Assembly: GCF_017744045.1 (NCBI RefSeq)
Contig: NZ_JAGHRD010000002.1
Length of the DNA: 64,000 bases
DNA from: Pelagimonas sp017744045
GTDB lineage: Bacteria > Pseudomonadota > Alphaproteobacteria > Rhodobacterales > Rhodobacteraceae
Reading direction: 5' to 3' (one strand)
How positions within the stretch are numbered: position 1 is the first letter of the stretch; each line of letters begins with the position of its first letter. The notes beneath the pieces were generated by a model. That model did no database searches, was not told where the DNA came from, and saw only the letters and a program-made list of their open reading frames with translations. This document shows positions 8,476 through 16,473 of this stretch, one piece after another. The translations under genes were made by a program, and so were the position numbers.

Positions 8476-9489
8476 TCAGGCTTCGTATTTCGGCTTGGAC
8501 ATCCGCTCGGTCGCAGCCGTGTCTTGAACCTCTGCTTCGCCGCCGCCATCCTGCGGTTTCTTGCTGTTATTCTTGATGTAGAAGGGCGAAATCGTCGATA
8601 GCGCCAGCAGACCTTTTTGCGTTTTTAGAGTGATCCGATACGAAAAGCGAAAATCAGACACATCCTTGTAAATCGCGCTGACATGAGCCTGGATCATGAT
8701 ATCTCCGATCTCGAACACACCGCCGGATTGGCGAATTTTGCCGAGATATTGATCATACATCACCGGCTCATTGGGTAAGATTCGACAACCACCCCGCCCG
8801 AGTGTTGTGATCGTTACAGGCACGGCATCTGTCCCCAGACGCAAAATCGCAGAGATGCGACAGGCTTTGCGGTTATACATCAGTGCCATGGCCAGACGAT
8901 AGCTGCTGTCGATCAAATAGAGCAATCCAACGACGGCACCGATCAGCGACGCCAGCAAAGCCAATGCCATAGGCGGATTATTGGCAAGAACATTGTCGAT
9001 TTCCTCCCAATTGACCCCGTCAGAAAACAGAGTACCACCAGCCCGTTCATCCTGAATCTTCTGATAAATCAACCCGTTGGAGTCGTTACAAGCGATCATG
9101 GATTGCTGGTTGAGATCATAGAGCAGCCGCTTTAACCGACGGTGATCCGTCATTGTCGCCGAGGCTGCGATGCGATCCGCCTCGGCAATAATATCAGCCA
9201 GAGTTATGGCCAGACTTTGCACCCCGTGTTTGCGCAGCAGCTCTACCAGGGTCTGATCGTCCAACTCATCCAATTGCGCGGCCAGTTCCGAAGCCGTGCG
9301 TACCGGAATGGGCCCGTTGACATTGGGAAGGCTGATCAGGAATGCCGAAAGCCGCGACAGGCGCGGCGGCATCTCGCAGCTTTGCGCCTGGGCGGTGTTT
9401 ACAAAACACACCAAGCCCAAAACCGCCCCCAGAACAGAGCGCATCACCCAATTGAAATCTGTCAAACGAATGCCCATGGCCAATATCAT
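8476..9489 (-). CDS. Membrane protein with C-terminal PilZ-like domain
   Basis: Up to 337 residues. A signal-like hydrophobic segment ends at NTAQAQ; then come a helical region of about 150 residues, one transmembrane helix (MALALLASLIGAVVGLLYLI) and a C-terminal domain of about 110 residues. That domain begins RKACRI and has TTLGRGGCRI, similar to the RxxxR and DxSxGG features of PilZ c-di-GMP receptors, but with L-G-R-G in place of D-x-S-x. I therefore call it PilZ-like and am unsure that it binds the nucleotide. The frame opens at 9489, directly after an inverted repeat, with no clear ribosome binding site. An internal ATG at 9444, which begins MRSVLGAVLGLVCFV, is an equally good start. 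It follows a transglycosylase on the same strand. Confidence 0.65.
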   Translation of the reverse strand: MILAMGIRLTDFNWVMRSVLGAVLGLVCFVNTAQAQSCEMPPRLSRLSAFLISLPNVNGPIPVRTASELAAQLDELDDQTLVELLRKHGVQSLAITLADIIAEADRIAASATMTDHRRLKRLLYDLNQQSMIACNDSNGLIYQKIQDERAGGTLFSDGVNWEEIDNVLANNPPMALALLASLIGAVVGLLYLIDSSYRLAMALMYNRKACRISAILRLGTDAVPVTITTLGRGGCRILPNEPVMYDQYLGKIRQSGGVFEIGDIMIQAHVSAIYKDVSDFRFSYRITLKTQKGLLALSTISPFYIKNNSKKPQDGGGEAEVQDTAATERMSKPKYEA

Positions 9490-9509
9490 CTGTTACAGTG
9501 CCGTAACAG
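9490..9509 (-). repeat. Perfect inverted repeat before the PilZ-like gene
   Basis: CTGTTAC (9490-9496) and GTAACAG (9503-9509) are separated by six bases and lie immediately before the first possible start codon. It could be an operator or an RNA hairpin between the transglycosylase and PilZ-like genes. Confidence 0.5.
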
Positions 9510-9547
9510 ATTGACATCGAAGCCCTAAAAACCCCTAAACGAAGTCT

Positions 9548-10171
9548 TCAGCTCCCCCAGATCTTTTTGACGTAGTTTTTGGTTTCGCGATAGGGCGGTA
9601 CGCCGCCATATTTGATCACCGCACCGGGCCCGGCATTATAGGCAGCCAAAGCCAATCGCCAGGATTTGAACTTTTTGTACTGCATCTTGAGATAGCGCGC
9701 GCCACCTTCCAGATTTTGCTTTGGATCTTTGGGGTTAACCCCCAATGACCGCGCCGTGGCCGGCATCAACTGCGCCAAACCAATCGCCCCAGCATGAGAT
9801 TTTGCCTTGGGGTTGAAATTGGATTCCTGTTTGACCAAACGCAAAAACAGATCCTCGGGAATGCCATGTTTTCGCGCTGCCGCGCGCGCCATATCCGCAT
9901 AAGGCCCATTATAGCGCCCACGATATTTTGGAACCGCCCCTTCGGGCGTCACATCAATGGCCCCATACTTGGTCGGGGTCACAACGGTCGGCGGCTTGAG
10001 ACGCACCGAACTGTTGTATTGTTCCGAGGCGCGATTATCCAACACGCTGGTCTGATTGCGGAACAACAATGCCCGACTTTTGGTCGACAAAACATCCGCC
10101 ATAACCGTCTGCCCGCCCAGCCCAAAAGCCAGCACCGACAAAATGCTCAATCGCAAACCTTGCATGTTCAA
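9548..10171 (-). CDS. Periplasmic lytic transglycosylase (SLT domain)
   Basis: A 207-residue exported enzyme that should cleave peptidoglycan glycan strands to 1,6-anhydromuropeptides. The first 25 residues form a signal peptide ending at VMADV. The SLT domain covers about residues 95-205 and shows the expected motifs: catalytic Glu in VKQESNFNP, then GAIGLAQLMPATA, NLEGGARYLK and LALAAYNAGPGAV. The protein is a minimal SLT enzyme without a cell-wall-binding domain. It is divergent from ssb and lies 58 bp upstream of the PilZ-like gene on the same strand, probably in one transcript. Confidence 0.92.
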   Translation of the reverse strand: MNMQGLRLSILSVLAFGLGGQTVMADVLSTKSRALLFRNQTSVLDNRASEQYNSSVRLKPPTVVTPTKYGAIDVTPEGAVPKYRGRYNGPYADMARAAARKHGIPEDLFLRLVKQESNFNPKAKSHAGAIGLAQLMPATARSLGVNPKDPKQNLEGGARYLKMQYKKFKSWRLALAAYNAGPGAVIKYGGVPPYRETKNYVKKIWGS

Positions 10172-10271
10172 TCACCCGCCCAGCAATGCATTGGGTGCAA
10201 TATAGCCAATTCTCGCTAAATCGCTAGGGTAAGGTTGCAGCCTCTTTATGTCGGCCCCAGCGCTGGTATAG

Positions 10272-10286
10272 GTTCGGCAAAGATTC
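10272..10286 (+). promoter_or_regulatory. SOS-like box upstream of ssb
   Basis: GTTC-GGCAAAG-ATTC lies 33 bp before the ssb start. It matches seven of eight fixed positions of the GTTC-N7-GTTC LexA box known from Rhodobacter sphaeroides. A comparable imperfect box lies before uvrA in this window. Confidence 0.4.
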
Positions 10287-10318
10287 GCCCAAGAGTGGCA
10301 CAACGACAAGGAGAGATC

Positions 10319-10855
10319 ATGGCCGGTTCCGTAAACAAGGTGATCCTGGTGGGTAATCTGGGACGCGACCCCGAGGTGCGCAGTTTCCAGAACGGCGGCA
10401 AGGTCTGCAATCTGCGCATCGCCACCTCTGAAACCTGGAAAGACCGCAACACAGGCGAGCGCCGCGAAAAGACCGAATGGCATTCCGTCGCGATTTTCCA
10501 AGAGGGTCTGGTGCGCGTGGCCGAACAATATCTGCGCAAAGGCTCCAAGGTCTATATCGAGGGCCAACTGCAAACCCGCAAATGGCAAGACCAATCTGGC
10601 GCAGACCGCTATTCGACCGAAGTGGTTCTGCAAGGCTTTGGCGGCACGCTGGTCATGCTTGATCCGCGTGGTGGCGGAGAAGGCGGCGGCTATGGCGGTG
10701 GTGGTCAGGGCGGCGGCTATGGCGGCGGCGGAGGCGGTGATTATGGCGGAGGCTATGATGACCAGGGCTATGGCGGCGGCTCCGGTGGCGGTGGAGGAGG
10801 CGGCGGTCAATCGCGCCCACCAGCCCGCGATATCGACGACGAAATCCCGTTCTAA
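10319..10855 (+). CDS. ssb: Single-stranded DNA-binding protein
   Basis: A 178-residue single-stranded DNA-binding protein. The OB fold covers about residues 1-115, with MAGSVNKVILVGNLGRDPEV at the start and EKTEWHSVAIF in the core. It is followed by a glycine-rich linker and the acidic tip DIDDEIPF that recruits partner proteins. The ATG at 10319 follows AAGGAGAG at good spacing. The gene stands alone, is divergent from the transglycosylase and ends in a strong terminator. Confidence 0.97.
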   Translation: MAGSVNKVILVGNLGRDPEVRSFQNGGKVCNLRIATSETWKDRNTGERREKTEWHSVAIFQEGLVRVAEQYLRKGSKVYIEGQLQTRKWQDQSGADRYSTEVVLQGFGGTLVMLDPRGGGEGGGYGGGGQGGGYGGGGGGDYGGGYDDQGYGGGSGGGGGGGGQSRPPARDIDDEIPF

Positions 10856-10860
10856 ACACC

Positions 10861-10894
10861 AAAGGCCAGCCACCCGCGCTGGCCTTTCTTTTTG
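10861..10894 (+). terminator. Rho-independent terminator of ssb
   Basis: A perfect 10-bp stem AAAGGCCAGC / GCTGGCCTTT (10861-10870 and 10878-10887) followed by the T-rich CTTTTTG, five bases after the ssb stop. Confidence 0.9.
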
Positions 10895-10916
10895 CAACCA
10901 AACCCGCCAGATTCGG

Positions 10917-11026
10917 GTCAAGGCTCAGCTTTAGCTGACCGCGCATTGCGCGGCTTGGCCTTGACGCGACTCTGGCAAAACCCACGCTGGCCAAGGCGCA
11001 TTCAGGGCAAACCTGCCCCTGAATCG
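10917..11026. other. Structured gene-free segment downstream of ssb
   Basis: An outer stem GTCAAGGC (10917-10924) / GCCTTGAC (10958-10965) encloses two hairpins, CAGCT-TT-AGCTG (10926-10937) and CCGCGC-ATT-GCGCGG (10939-10953), giving a three-way-junction layout. A further hairpin with one bulge follows, ATTCAGGGCA / TGCCCCTGAAT near 10999-11024. No protein frame is supported between 10895 and 11148. It could be a small RNA, the far end of a transcript, or a palindromic repeat. Confidence 0.4.
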
Positions 11027-11148
11027 CTTCTCAGCAAGTAAAACCCGCTCTCATCCGCATTAGAGAGAGACCCGACCGTCACCTCTCCCCACGGATCAAC
11101 AAAAGCGCGCGGAAGCGCATAATGTAACAGCGGCCCGCCTTTGGAAAA

Positions 11149-12255
11149 TCAGCTCAGTTGATCCTGCAACACCTGCAAAACCGCCTCGCGTGGCACATCC
11201 GAAGTGACAAAGCTCTCGCCGATCCCCCGCGCCAGGATAAAGCGCAACTGGCCATCGATAACTTTCTTATCCTGCCCCATCAAATCCACCAGCGCCTCGG
11301 CACCGGGCAACTCGCCGGGAATGTCGGCCAAGTCACATTTCATCCCCATCGCCTTGAGATGCGCACGCACCCGGCTCGGGTCCTCCTGCGAACACAGACC
11401 CAGGCGCGAGGACAGCTCAAAGGCCAGCGCACAACCAATCGCCACGCCTTCGCCATGTAACAGCCGATCCGAATAGCCGGTCGCGGCCTCCAGGGCGTGA
11501 CAGAACGTATGGCCAAGGTTCAAAAGCGCGCGATCCCCCTGCTCGGTTTCGTCACGCAACACGATCTCGGCCTTCATCTCGACCGAGCGTTTCACCGCAT
11601 AGATCCGCGCCTCGGCATCGCCCGCGGCCGCTTTCTCACCATTGACCTCAAGCCAGTCGAAAAACACGGCATCGCCCAACAGCCCGTATTTGGCCACTTC
11701 GCCATAGCCGGCGAGGTAGTCGCGCTTGGTCAGTGTCCCCAGCACGTCGATATCTGCCAAAACCAGCGCAGGCTGGTGAAAGGCACCGATCAGGTTCTTA
11801 CCGGCAACCGAGTTGATCCCGGTCTTGCCGCCGACAGAACTGTCAACCTGCGCCAACAGGCTGGTGGGGATCTGCACAAAGCGCACACCACGACGCAGCA
11901 CCGCCGCTGCAAAGCCGACGAGGTCACCAATCACCCCACCGCCAAGCGCAATGACAATATCGCGCCGCTCGACCTTTTGCTCCAGCAGCCATTCCACCGT
12001 GCGGGTAAAATGCGGCCAGCTTTTGGTCGCCTCTCCCGCGGGCAAAGACATCGAGACATGGTCGATCCCTTCCGCCTCCAGCGCTTTGGTCAGCGTTTCC
12101 AGATGCAGCGCTGCGACGTTCTCATCGCTGACAATCGCCACGCGCGGGCGTTTCAGCAGTGGCGCGATCTCGGCCCCGGCCCGTTGCAGCAACCCCTGCC
12201 CGATCCGCACCTGATATTCGCGCCCTGCCAGCGGGACTTCGACAATCTCGATCAT
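11149..12255 (-). CDS. aroB: 3-dehydroquinate synthase
   Basis: A 368-residue enzyme of the shikimate pathway, converting DAHP to 3-dehydroquinate with NAD and a divalent metal. The NAD-binding motif GGGVIGDLVGFAAA, the metal-ligand regions GYGEVAKYGLL and NLGHTFCHALE, and HGEGVAIG are all present. The length is normal. Its ATG overlaps the stop of aroK (ATGA), so the two are translationally coupled, the usual aroK-aroB order of alphaproteobacteria. Confidence 0.97.
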   Translation of the reverse strand: MIEIVEVPLAGREYQVRIGQGLLQRAGAEIAPLLKRPRVAIVSDENVAALHLETLTKALEAEGIDHVSMSLPAGEATKSWPHFTRTVEWLLEQKVERRDIVIALGGGVIGDLVGFAAAVLRRGVRFVQIPTSLLAQVDSSVGGKTGINSVAGKNLIGAFHQPALVLADIDVLGTLTKRDYLAGYGEVAKYGLLGDAVFFDWLEVNGEKAAAGDAEARIYAVKRSVEMKAEIVLRDETEQGDRALLNLGHTFCHALEAATGYSDRLLHGEGVAIGCALAFELSSRLGLCSQEDPSRVRAHLKAMGMKCDLADIPGELPGAEALVDLMGQDKKVIDGQLRFILARGIGESFVTSDVPREAVLQVLQDQLS

Positions 12256-12833
12256 GATTTTTGTTCCAAAACATCCGGGCGCTGATCCAGCAGCGCGCGT
12301 TGCACCTTGCGCCCCATTTCATCCAATGAGGCCCCGCCCCCCGACACCACTGACAGATCCGCCAGAGAATAGATCGGCACACGTTTTTCATAAATTCCGG
12401 CCAGAGTCGCCTTGGGATCGGCGGTGCGCAGCAAGGGGCGGGTATCCTTGTGGCGCACCCGCTCCCACAGCACCTCAAGATCAGCATTGAGCCAGATCGA
12501 GACGCCTTTTTCGGTGATCATCTCGCGATTGCGCTCCGCCAGAAACGCCCCGCCGCCGGTCGACAGGATACAGGGCGTGCCCTCAAGCAGACGCTCAATC
12601 ACCTGGGTTTCTTTTTGGCGAAAGAACGGCTCACCATCGCGTTCAAAGATCTCGGCGATGCTCATATTGGCCGCCTCTTCGATCTCATGATCGGAATCAA
12701 GAAAATCGACACCGATCTGCGCCGCCAAAGTCCGGCCCACAGCGGTTTTTCCCGCCCCCATCATGCCCACAAGAACAATGGTCTTGTGCAATGTCACCGG
12801 ATTGTTGGAAATCTGGGGTTGCTCCTCGGCCAT
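12252..12833 (-). CDS. aroK: Shikimate kinase
   Basis: This 193-residue kinase phosphorylates shikimate at O3 with ATP. The P-loop GMMGAGKTAVGR lies about 23 residues in; the substrate-binding DSDHEIEE, FRQKET and STGGGAFLAE segments follow, as does the lid DTRPLL. I chose the ATG at 12833, which has AAGGA about ten bases upstream; the frame stays open 48 bases further. It is the first gene of the aroK-aroB pair and is divergent from the small membrane protein at 12932. Confidence 0.94.
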   Translation of the reverse strand: MAEEQPQISNNPVTLHKTIVLVGMMGAGKTAVGRTLAAQIGVDFLDSDHEIEEAANMSIAEIFERDGEPFFRQKETQVIERLLEGTPCILSTGGGAFLAERNREMITEKGVSIWLNADLEVLWERVRHKDTRPLLRTADPKATLAGIYEKRVPIYSLADLSVVSGGGASLDEMGRKVQRALLDQRPDVLEQKS

Positions 12834-12931
12834 CTCTCGCTCATTCCTTATTTCGTTGCGTGAATGACGTGAACGGGACAAAAAGGCTAGGTATAAACGT
12901 TAAAAAACCACGAGGCGGGGTAACAAGACGC

Positions 12932-13081
12932 ATGGGGCGCATCATTAAATGGCTGTTCATCCTGGCCCTGCTGGGCGCAATTGCGCTGGTGGGATATGCC
13001 TATATCGGCCCGTTTTTCGGGGCAGATTTCAGCCCGCCGCAACAAGAAATCCATTTACCTGTTGAGCTGGATGCCAAATAG
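12932..13081 (+). CDS. Small single-span membrane protein
   Basis: A 49-residue protein: MGRIIKWLF, a transmembrane helix of about 20 residues, then a short polar tail ending PVELDAK. The sequence GAGGCGGGG lies upstream of the ATG. Its last 11 bases overlap the next gene, so it belongs to the operon leading to xerD. I do not recognise a function. Confidence 0.7.
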   Translation: MGRIIKWLFILALLGAIALVGYAYIGPFFGADFSPPQQEIHLPVELDAK

Positions 13082-14558
13082 AGCCCTCTTTTTGACTTTG
13101 GCGCTCTTGCCGGTTCTGGCCAGCGCACAAACCAACCCGGCGGCGCAAAACGCCCCGGTGGCGCAAAGCGCCTTGCCGCCGAAAATCGAATCAGCCCCGC
13201 TGGATGCGCCCGGCCCCGGAGCCGTCGGATTGCTGCCCAGCACGCGCTCGGGACTGCCTGCCAGCTTGTGGCGCGGCTCATCCCCCGAAACCCTGTCCAA
13301 TCTGATCAAAGCCATTGATCCCCCCGTCCCGGCGCTGCGCGATCTGATGCGCAACCTTATGCTGGCCGAGGCTGATCCGCCCGCCGATGGTCAGGCAAGT
13401 GTCGATCATCTGGTCCTGCGTCTGGATTGGCTGCTGGAAAACGGCGCGGTTGACGAAGCGCTGGCCATGCTCGACATCGTCGGCGCGGATGAGCCGGATC
13501 TGTTCACCCGCTGGGCCAATCTCAACCTGTTGGTGGGCGATCCTGCCCCGGTTTGCCGCCGGCTGTTGTCGCGCCCGCGCCTGTCGGCGGATTTCTCGCT
13601 GCGCATCTTTTGCACCGCCCGCAGCGGTGATTGGAACCGCGCCGCGCTGATCCTGCGCAGCGCTGAAACGCTGGGCGAATTGGACGGTCGCCGCGCTGAA
13701 CTGCTCAGCCGCTTCCTTGATCCGGAATTTGCCGAAGGCGGTCCGGCGCTTTTGCCGCCTGTCCGCCCAACCCCGTTGGAGTTCCGCCTGTTCGAAGCGC
13801 TGGGAGAGCCTTTGCCCACCGCGCCGCTGCCCTTGCAGTTCTCGGTGTTGGATCTGCCCGGCGACAATGGCTGGCGCGCCCAGATCGAAGCGGCGGAACG
13901 CCTCGCGCGGGTTGGGAGCCTGCCGCCGAATCGGTTACTTGGCCTTTACTCCCTACGCCAGCCCGCAGCCTCCGGCGGTGTTTGGGACAGAGTCAGCGCC
14001 TTGCAGGATTTCGAAAATGCGCTGCTGCGCGGACGTTCTGACACGGTGTCGGAAACGCTACTGCGCGTCTGGCCGCAGATGCGCAGCGCGCGCCTGCTGG
14101 ACACCTTTGCCGATTTGTTTGGCGAAGCGTTAAGCGCGCAAGACCTATCGGGGCGCGCACAGGTGCTGGCGCAGCGCGCAGCCTTCCTGTCACCGAAATT
14201 CGAAGAACTGGCGCAGCAACTGCCTCAAGACGGGCCGGATGTGCGCTTTTTCACCGCCATTGCCCGTGGCCTTGCCCCGGACAGCAACGATCTACCCGAC
14301 CTGCCTCATGTCGGGGCCGTGGCCGCGGGGTTTGCCGAGGATGCGCAAATGCCGCCTGCCTTACAGGAGCAAAGCAAGGCCGGACGTCTGGGCGAGGTCA
14401 TCCTGCGCGCCATTGCGCTGTTTTCCAGCGGCGCACAGGGCAATAGCCAGGATCTGAGCGATGCTTTGGCCAGCCTGCGCGCGCTTGGATTGGAATCCAG
14501 CGCCCGTCAGGCCGCGTTGCAACTGGTCATTCTGGATGCCGAAAGGGCACGGAGATGA
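13071..14558 (+). CDS. Secreted or periplasmic protein of unknown function
   Basis: A 495-residue protein with a clear signal peptide (MPNRALFLTLALLPVLASAQ). The mature part is rich in Ala, Leu and Pro, predicted mostly helical, and looks like a helical-repeat scaffold: repeated segments such as VDHLVLRLDWLLENGAVDEA and FTRWANLNLLVGD resemble TPR or TPR-like units. No catalytic motif is visible. I chose the ATG at 13071, which overlaps the upstream small gene by 11 bp and gives the signal peptide. The stop overlaps the xerD start (ATGA). The same location next to aroK and xerD suggests a conserved but uncharacterised envelope protein. Confidence 0.8.
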   Translation: MPNRALFLTLALLPVLASAQTNPAAQNAPVAQSALPPKIESAPLDAPGPGAVGLLPSTRSGLPASLWRGSSPETLSNLIKAIDPPVPALRDLMRNLMLAEADPPADGQASVDHLVLRLDWLLENGAVDEALAMLDIVGADEPDLFTRWANLNLLVGDPAPVCRRLLSRPRLSADFSLRIFCTARSGDWNRAALILRSAETLGELDGRRAELLSRFLDPEFAEGGPALLPPVRPTPLEFRLFEALGEPLPTAPLPLQFSVLDLPGDNGWRAQIEAAERLARVGSLPPNRLLGLYSLRQPAASGGVWDRVSALQDFENALLRGRSDTVSETLLRVWPQMRSARLLDTFADLFGEALSAQDLSGRAQVLAQRAAFLSPKFEELAQQLPQDGPDVRFFTAIARGLAPDSNDLPDLPHVGAVAAGFAEDAQMPPALQEQSKAGRLGEVILRAIALFSSGAQGNSQDLSDALASLRALGLESSARQAALQLVILDAERARR

Positions 14559-15493
14559 GCGCGGATCGCTGGATCAGCGGCTTTCTCGACGCAATGGCAG
14601 CCGAGCGCGGGGCCGCGGCCAACACTCTGGCTGCCTATGAGCGCGATCTGGTGCATGTGGAATCCTGGCTGGCCGATCAGGGACAGGATTTTGCCAGCGC
14701 CTCGCAACAGGATGTGGAATCCTATCTGGTGGATTGTGACGTTCAAGGTCTGTCACGCGCCACCCGCGCGCGGCGTTTGTCGGCCCTTAAACAGCTTTAT
14801 CGTTTTGCCTTTGAAGAAGGATTTCGCGAGGATAATCCAGCGGTGCAGGTCAGCGGCCCGGGCCGTGACAAACGCCTGCCCAAAACGCTGAGCACCGAAG
14901 AAGTTGACCGGTTGCTGGAGGCCGCCAGTGCCCATGGGCGCGGAAAGCAGGAACGCCAGCGCAACACCTGCCTGATGCAGGTTCTTTATGCCACCGGGAT
15001 GCGGGTCAGCGAGCTGGTGTCTCTGCCGGTCTCCGCCGCACGAGGCGATCCGCGCATGTTGCTGGTGCGTGGCAAGGGCGGCAAGGAACGAATGGTGCCG
15101 CTCTCGCCCCCCGCACGTATGGCTTTGGCTGAATGGCTGTCGGTGCGCGATGAGCAACAGGCGCTGGCTGAGGAAAAAGGAAAACCCGCCTCGGCGTTTT
15201 TGTTCCCGTCACGCGGCAAGTCCGGCCATCTGACGCGGCATGCCTTTTACATGTTGATCAAGGAATTTGCGGTTGAAGCTGGCGTGTCACCTGAAAAGGT
15301 GACGCCGCACACGCTGCGCCACGCCTTTGCCACGCATCTCTTGGCCAACGGGGCCGATCTGCGCGCGATCCAGACCTTGCTGGGACATGCGGATGTCGCA
15401 ACAACCGAGATCTACACCCATGTGCTTGAGGAACGGTTGAAGGAGCTGGTGCTGGAACATCACCCTTTGGCGCAGGATGCCTCGGACGGATAA
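14555..15493 (+). CDS. xerD: Tyrosine recombinase XerD
   Basis: A 312-residue site-specific recombinase that with XerC resolves chromosome dimers at dif. The N-terminal SAM-like domain covers about residues 5-95. The catalytic set is complete: Arg in GMRVSEL, Lys in RGKGGKERMVPL, HxxR in TPHTLRHAFATHLL, His in LLGHADVATT and the nucleophile Tyr in TEIYTHV. I prefer XerD to XerC because of NGADLR, the ERLKELVLEHHPLA end and the position beside aroK-aroB. The gene starts at an ATGA overlap with the secreted protein. Confidence 0.88.
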   Translation: MSADRWISGFLDAMAAERGAAANTLAAYERDLVHVESWLADQGQDFASASQQDVESYLVDCDVQGLSRATRARRLSALKQLYRFAFEEGFREDNPAVQVSGPGRDKRLPKTLSTEEVDRLLEAASAHGRGKQERQRNTCLMQVLYATGMRVSELVSLPVSAARGDPRMLLVRGKGGKERMVPLSPPARMALAEWLSVRDEQQALAEEKGKPASAFLFPSRGKSGHLTRHAFYMLIKEFAVEAGVSPEKVTPHTLRHAFATHLLANGADLRAIQTLLGHADVATTEIYTHVLEERLKELVLEHHPLAQDASDG

Positions 15494-15512
15494 AAGACTT
15501 TGGAAAAGTCTT
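15494..15512 (+). terminator. Possible terminator hairpin after xerD
   Basis: A 7-bp stem AAGACTT / AAGTCTT with loop TGGAA begins at the xerD stop. It has no T-run and leads directly into repeat copy B, so its strength as a terminator is doubtful. Confidence 0.45.
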
Positions 15513-15513
15513 A

Positions 15514-15576
15514 GGGGCGCTGCCCCGTCACAAGCAAGCTTGTGACTCCCCGGGATATTTTTAGCCCAAAGAAGCC
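15514..15576 (+). repeat. Intergenic repeat copy B
   Basis: GGGGC-GCT-GCCCC, then the middle hairpin CACAAGC-AA-GCTTGTG (15529-15544), then ACTCCCCGGGATATTTTTAG and CCCAAAGAAGCC. Here the usual TTTTTGGCCC reads TTTTTAGCCC, and on the minus strand that A creates the TAA stop of the phosphoesterase gene. Confidence 0.85.
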
Positions 15577-16403
15577 AGGGGCGGCGGTCGTCGCAATGTG
15601 GGTGGAAGGACATCTTCGGAGGGCCAGTAGCCGGATGTCAGGCCCTGGTGGTAGCCCTGGGTCAGACCAGCCGTCATCATGGAATTGTAGGCCGCGTCGA
15701 CATCGTAGGTCAGAGAATGGAAGGACACCTGCCCGTCTTGCAACAGAGCATAGCGGGTCTCTGTTTGGCCGTCATGGGGTGGCATGCCGATCACGCCGGC
15801 ATTGACCCAACTGGTGGCACCGATCTGGCGCTGAAACGGAATGCCGCTGTGACCGGCAAAGATCCAATGCGGGGCGGTTTGGGCTGGTGACTTGGCGGAA
15901 AGGGCTTGTAACTCTTCCAGGAACGCGTGTTCCGGAGACACGGACCACAGGAAGCGGCTGATATTGGTGAAACCGCCATGGGTGATCACCGCGCTTTGCC
16001 TCTGATGGGTGAACACCGCCGCATCAGGCAAAGCCCGCATCCATTCGCGCGCGTCCTCATTGATCAGTGCATTGGCGTGTCGATACCAGCCGACCGAGAG
16101 CAAATCGCAGGTTGACCCTTCGTCAAAGCCACAACCGCAATCATCCGCCCCAACCGCCAACTGCCTCTCGCAATTGCCTGCAATCACGGCACAGCCCCAA
16201 TTGCGGATTTCGTTGATGGTCTCAACCGGATCACCGCAATAGGCCACCACATCGCCGGTGCAGATGCAGTGATCGGCGGGAATGCCATGTCGCGATGACT
16301 CGGCCCGCATCGCCTGGGTTGCCTGCAGGTTGGAATAGGGCCCGCCAAAAATCAGCACCGGCGCATCATCATCAAAAAGATGTTGCATGTGAAAGGCTTC
16401 CAT
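15561..16403 (-). CDS. Metallophosphoesterase-like protein with degenerate metal-binding motifs
   Basis: A 280-residue protein of the calcineurin-like phosphoesterase fold (YfcE/MJ0936 style). Positions of the family motifs can be seen but several ligands are replaced. The first motif, normally GDxHGN, reads GGPYSN. The second, TGDVVAYCGDP, is intact. The third, normally GNHE/D, reads GNCER. THGGF keeps its His. The last, normally GHTH, reads GHSG. The enzyme may use an altered metal site, have a non-catalytic role, or belong to a divergent subfamily. The start at 16403 follows GGGGAG. The last residues (LASLG) and the stop codon are encoded by repeat copy B. It converges on xerD and is divergent from the CBS protein. 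Confidence 0.8.
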   Translation of the reverse strand: MEAFHMQHLFDDDAPVLIFGGPYSNLQATQAMRAESSRHGIPADHCICTGDVVAYCGDPVETINEIRNWGCAVIAGNCERQLAVGADDCGCGFDEGSTCDLLSVGWYRHANALINEDAREWMRALPDAAVFTHQRQSAVITHGGFTNISRFLWSVSPEHAFLEELQALSAKSPAQTAPHWIFAGHSGIPFQRQIGATSWVNAGVIGMPPHDGQTETRYALLQDGQVSFHSLTYDVDAAYNSMMTAGLTQGYHQGLTSGYWPSEDVLPPTLRRPPPLASLG

Positions 16404-16473
16404 TCACGGCTCCCCTTGATTGAACGGGTCTGTCACCCCATAACCACCCTAACCTTAATGGAAAGCAAAGCGC

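Noticed and set aside
8341..8601. Short plus-strand frame after the peptide importer
   Set aside because: It spans the operon terminator hairpin and the C-terminus of the converging PilZ-like gene.
14555..15493. Tyrosine recombinase as a sign of an integrated island or phage
   Set aside because: Sequence features and the aroK-aroB neighbourhood identify the housekeeping XerD; there is no attachment site or phage gene nearby.
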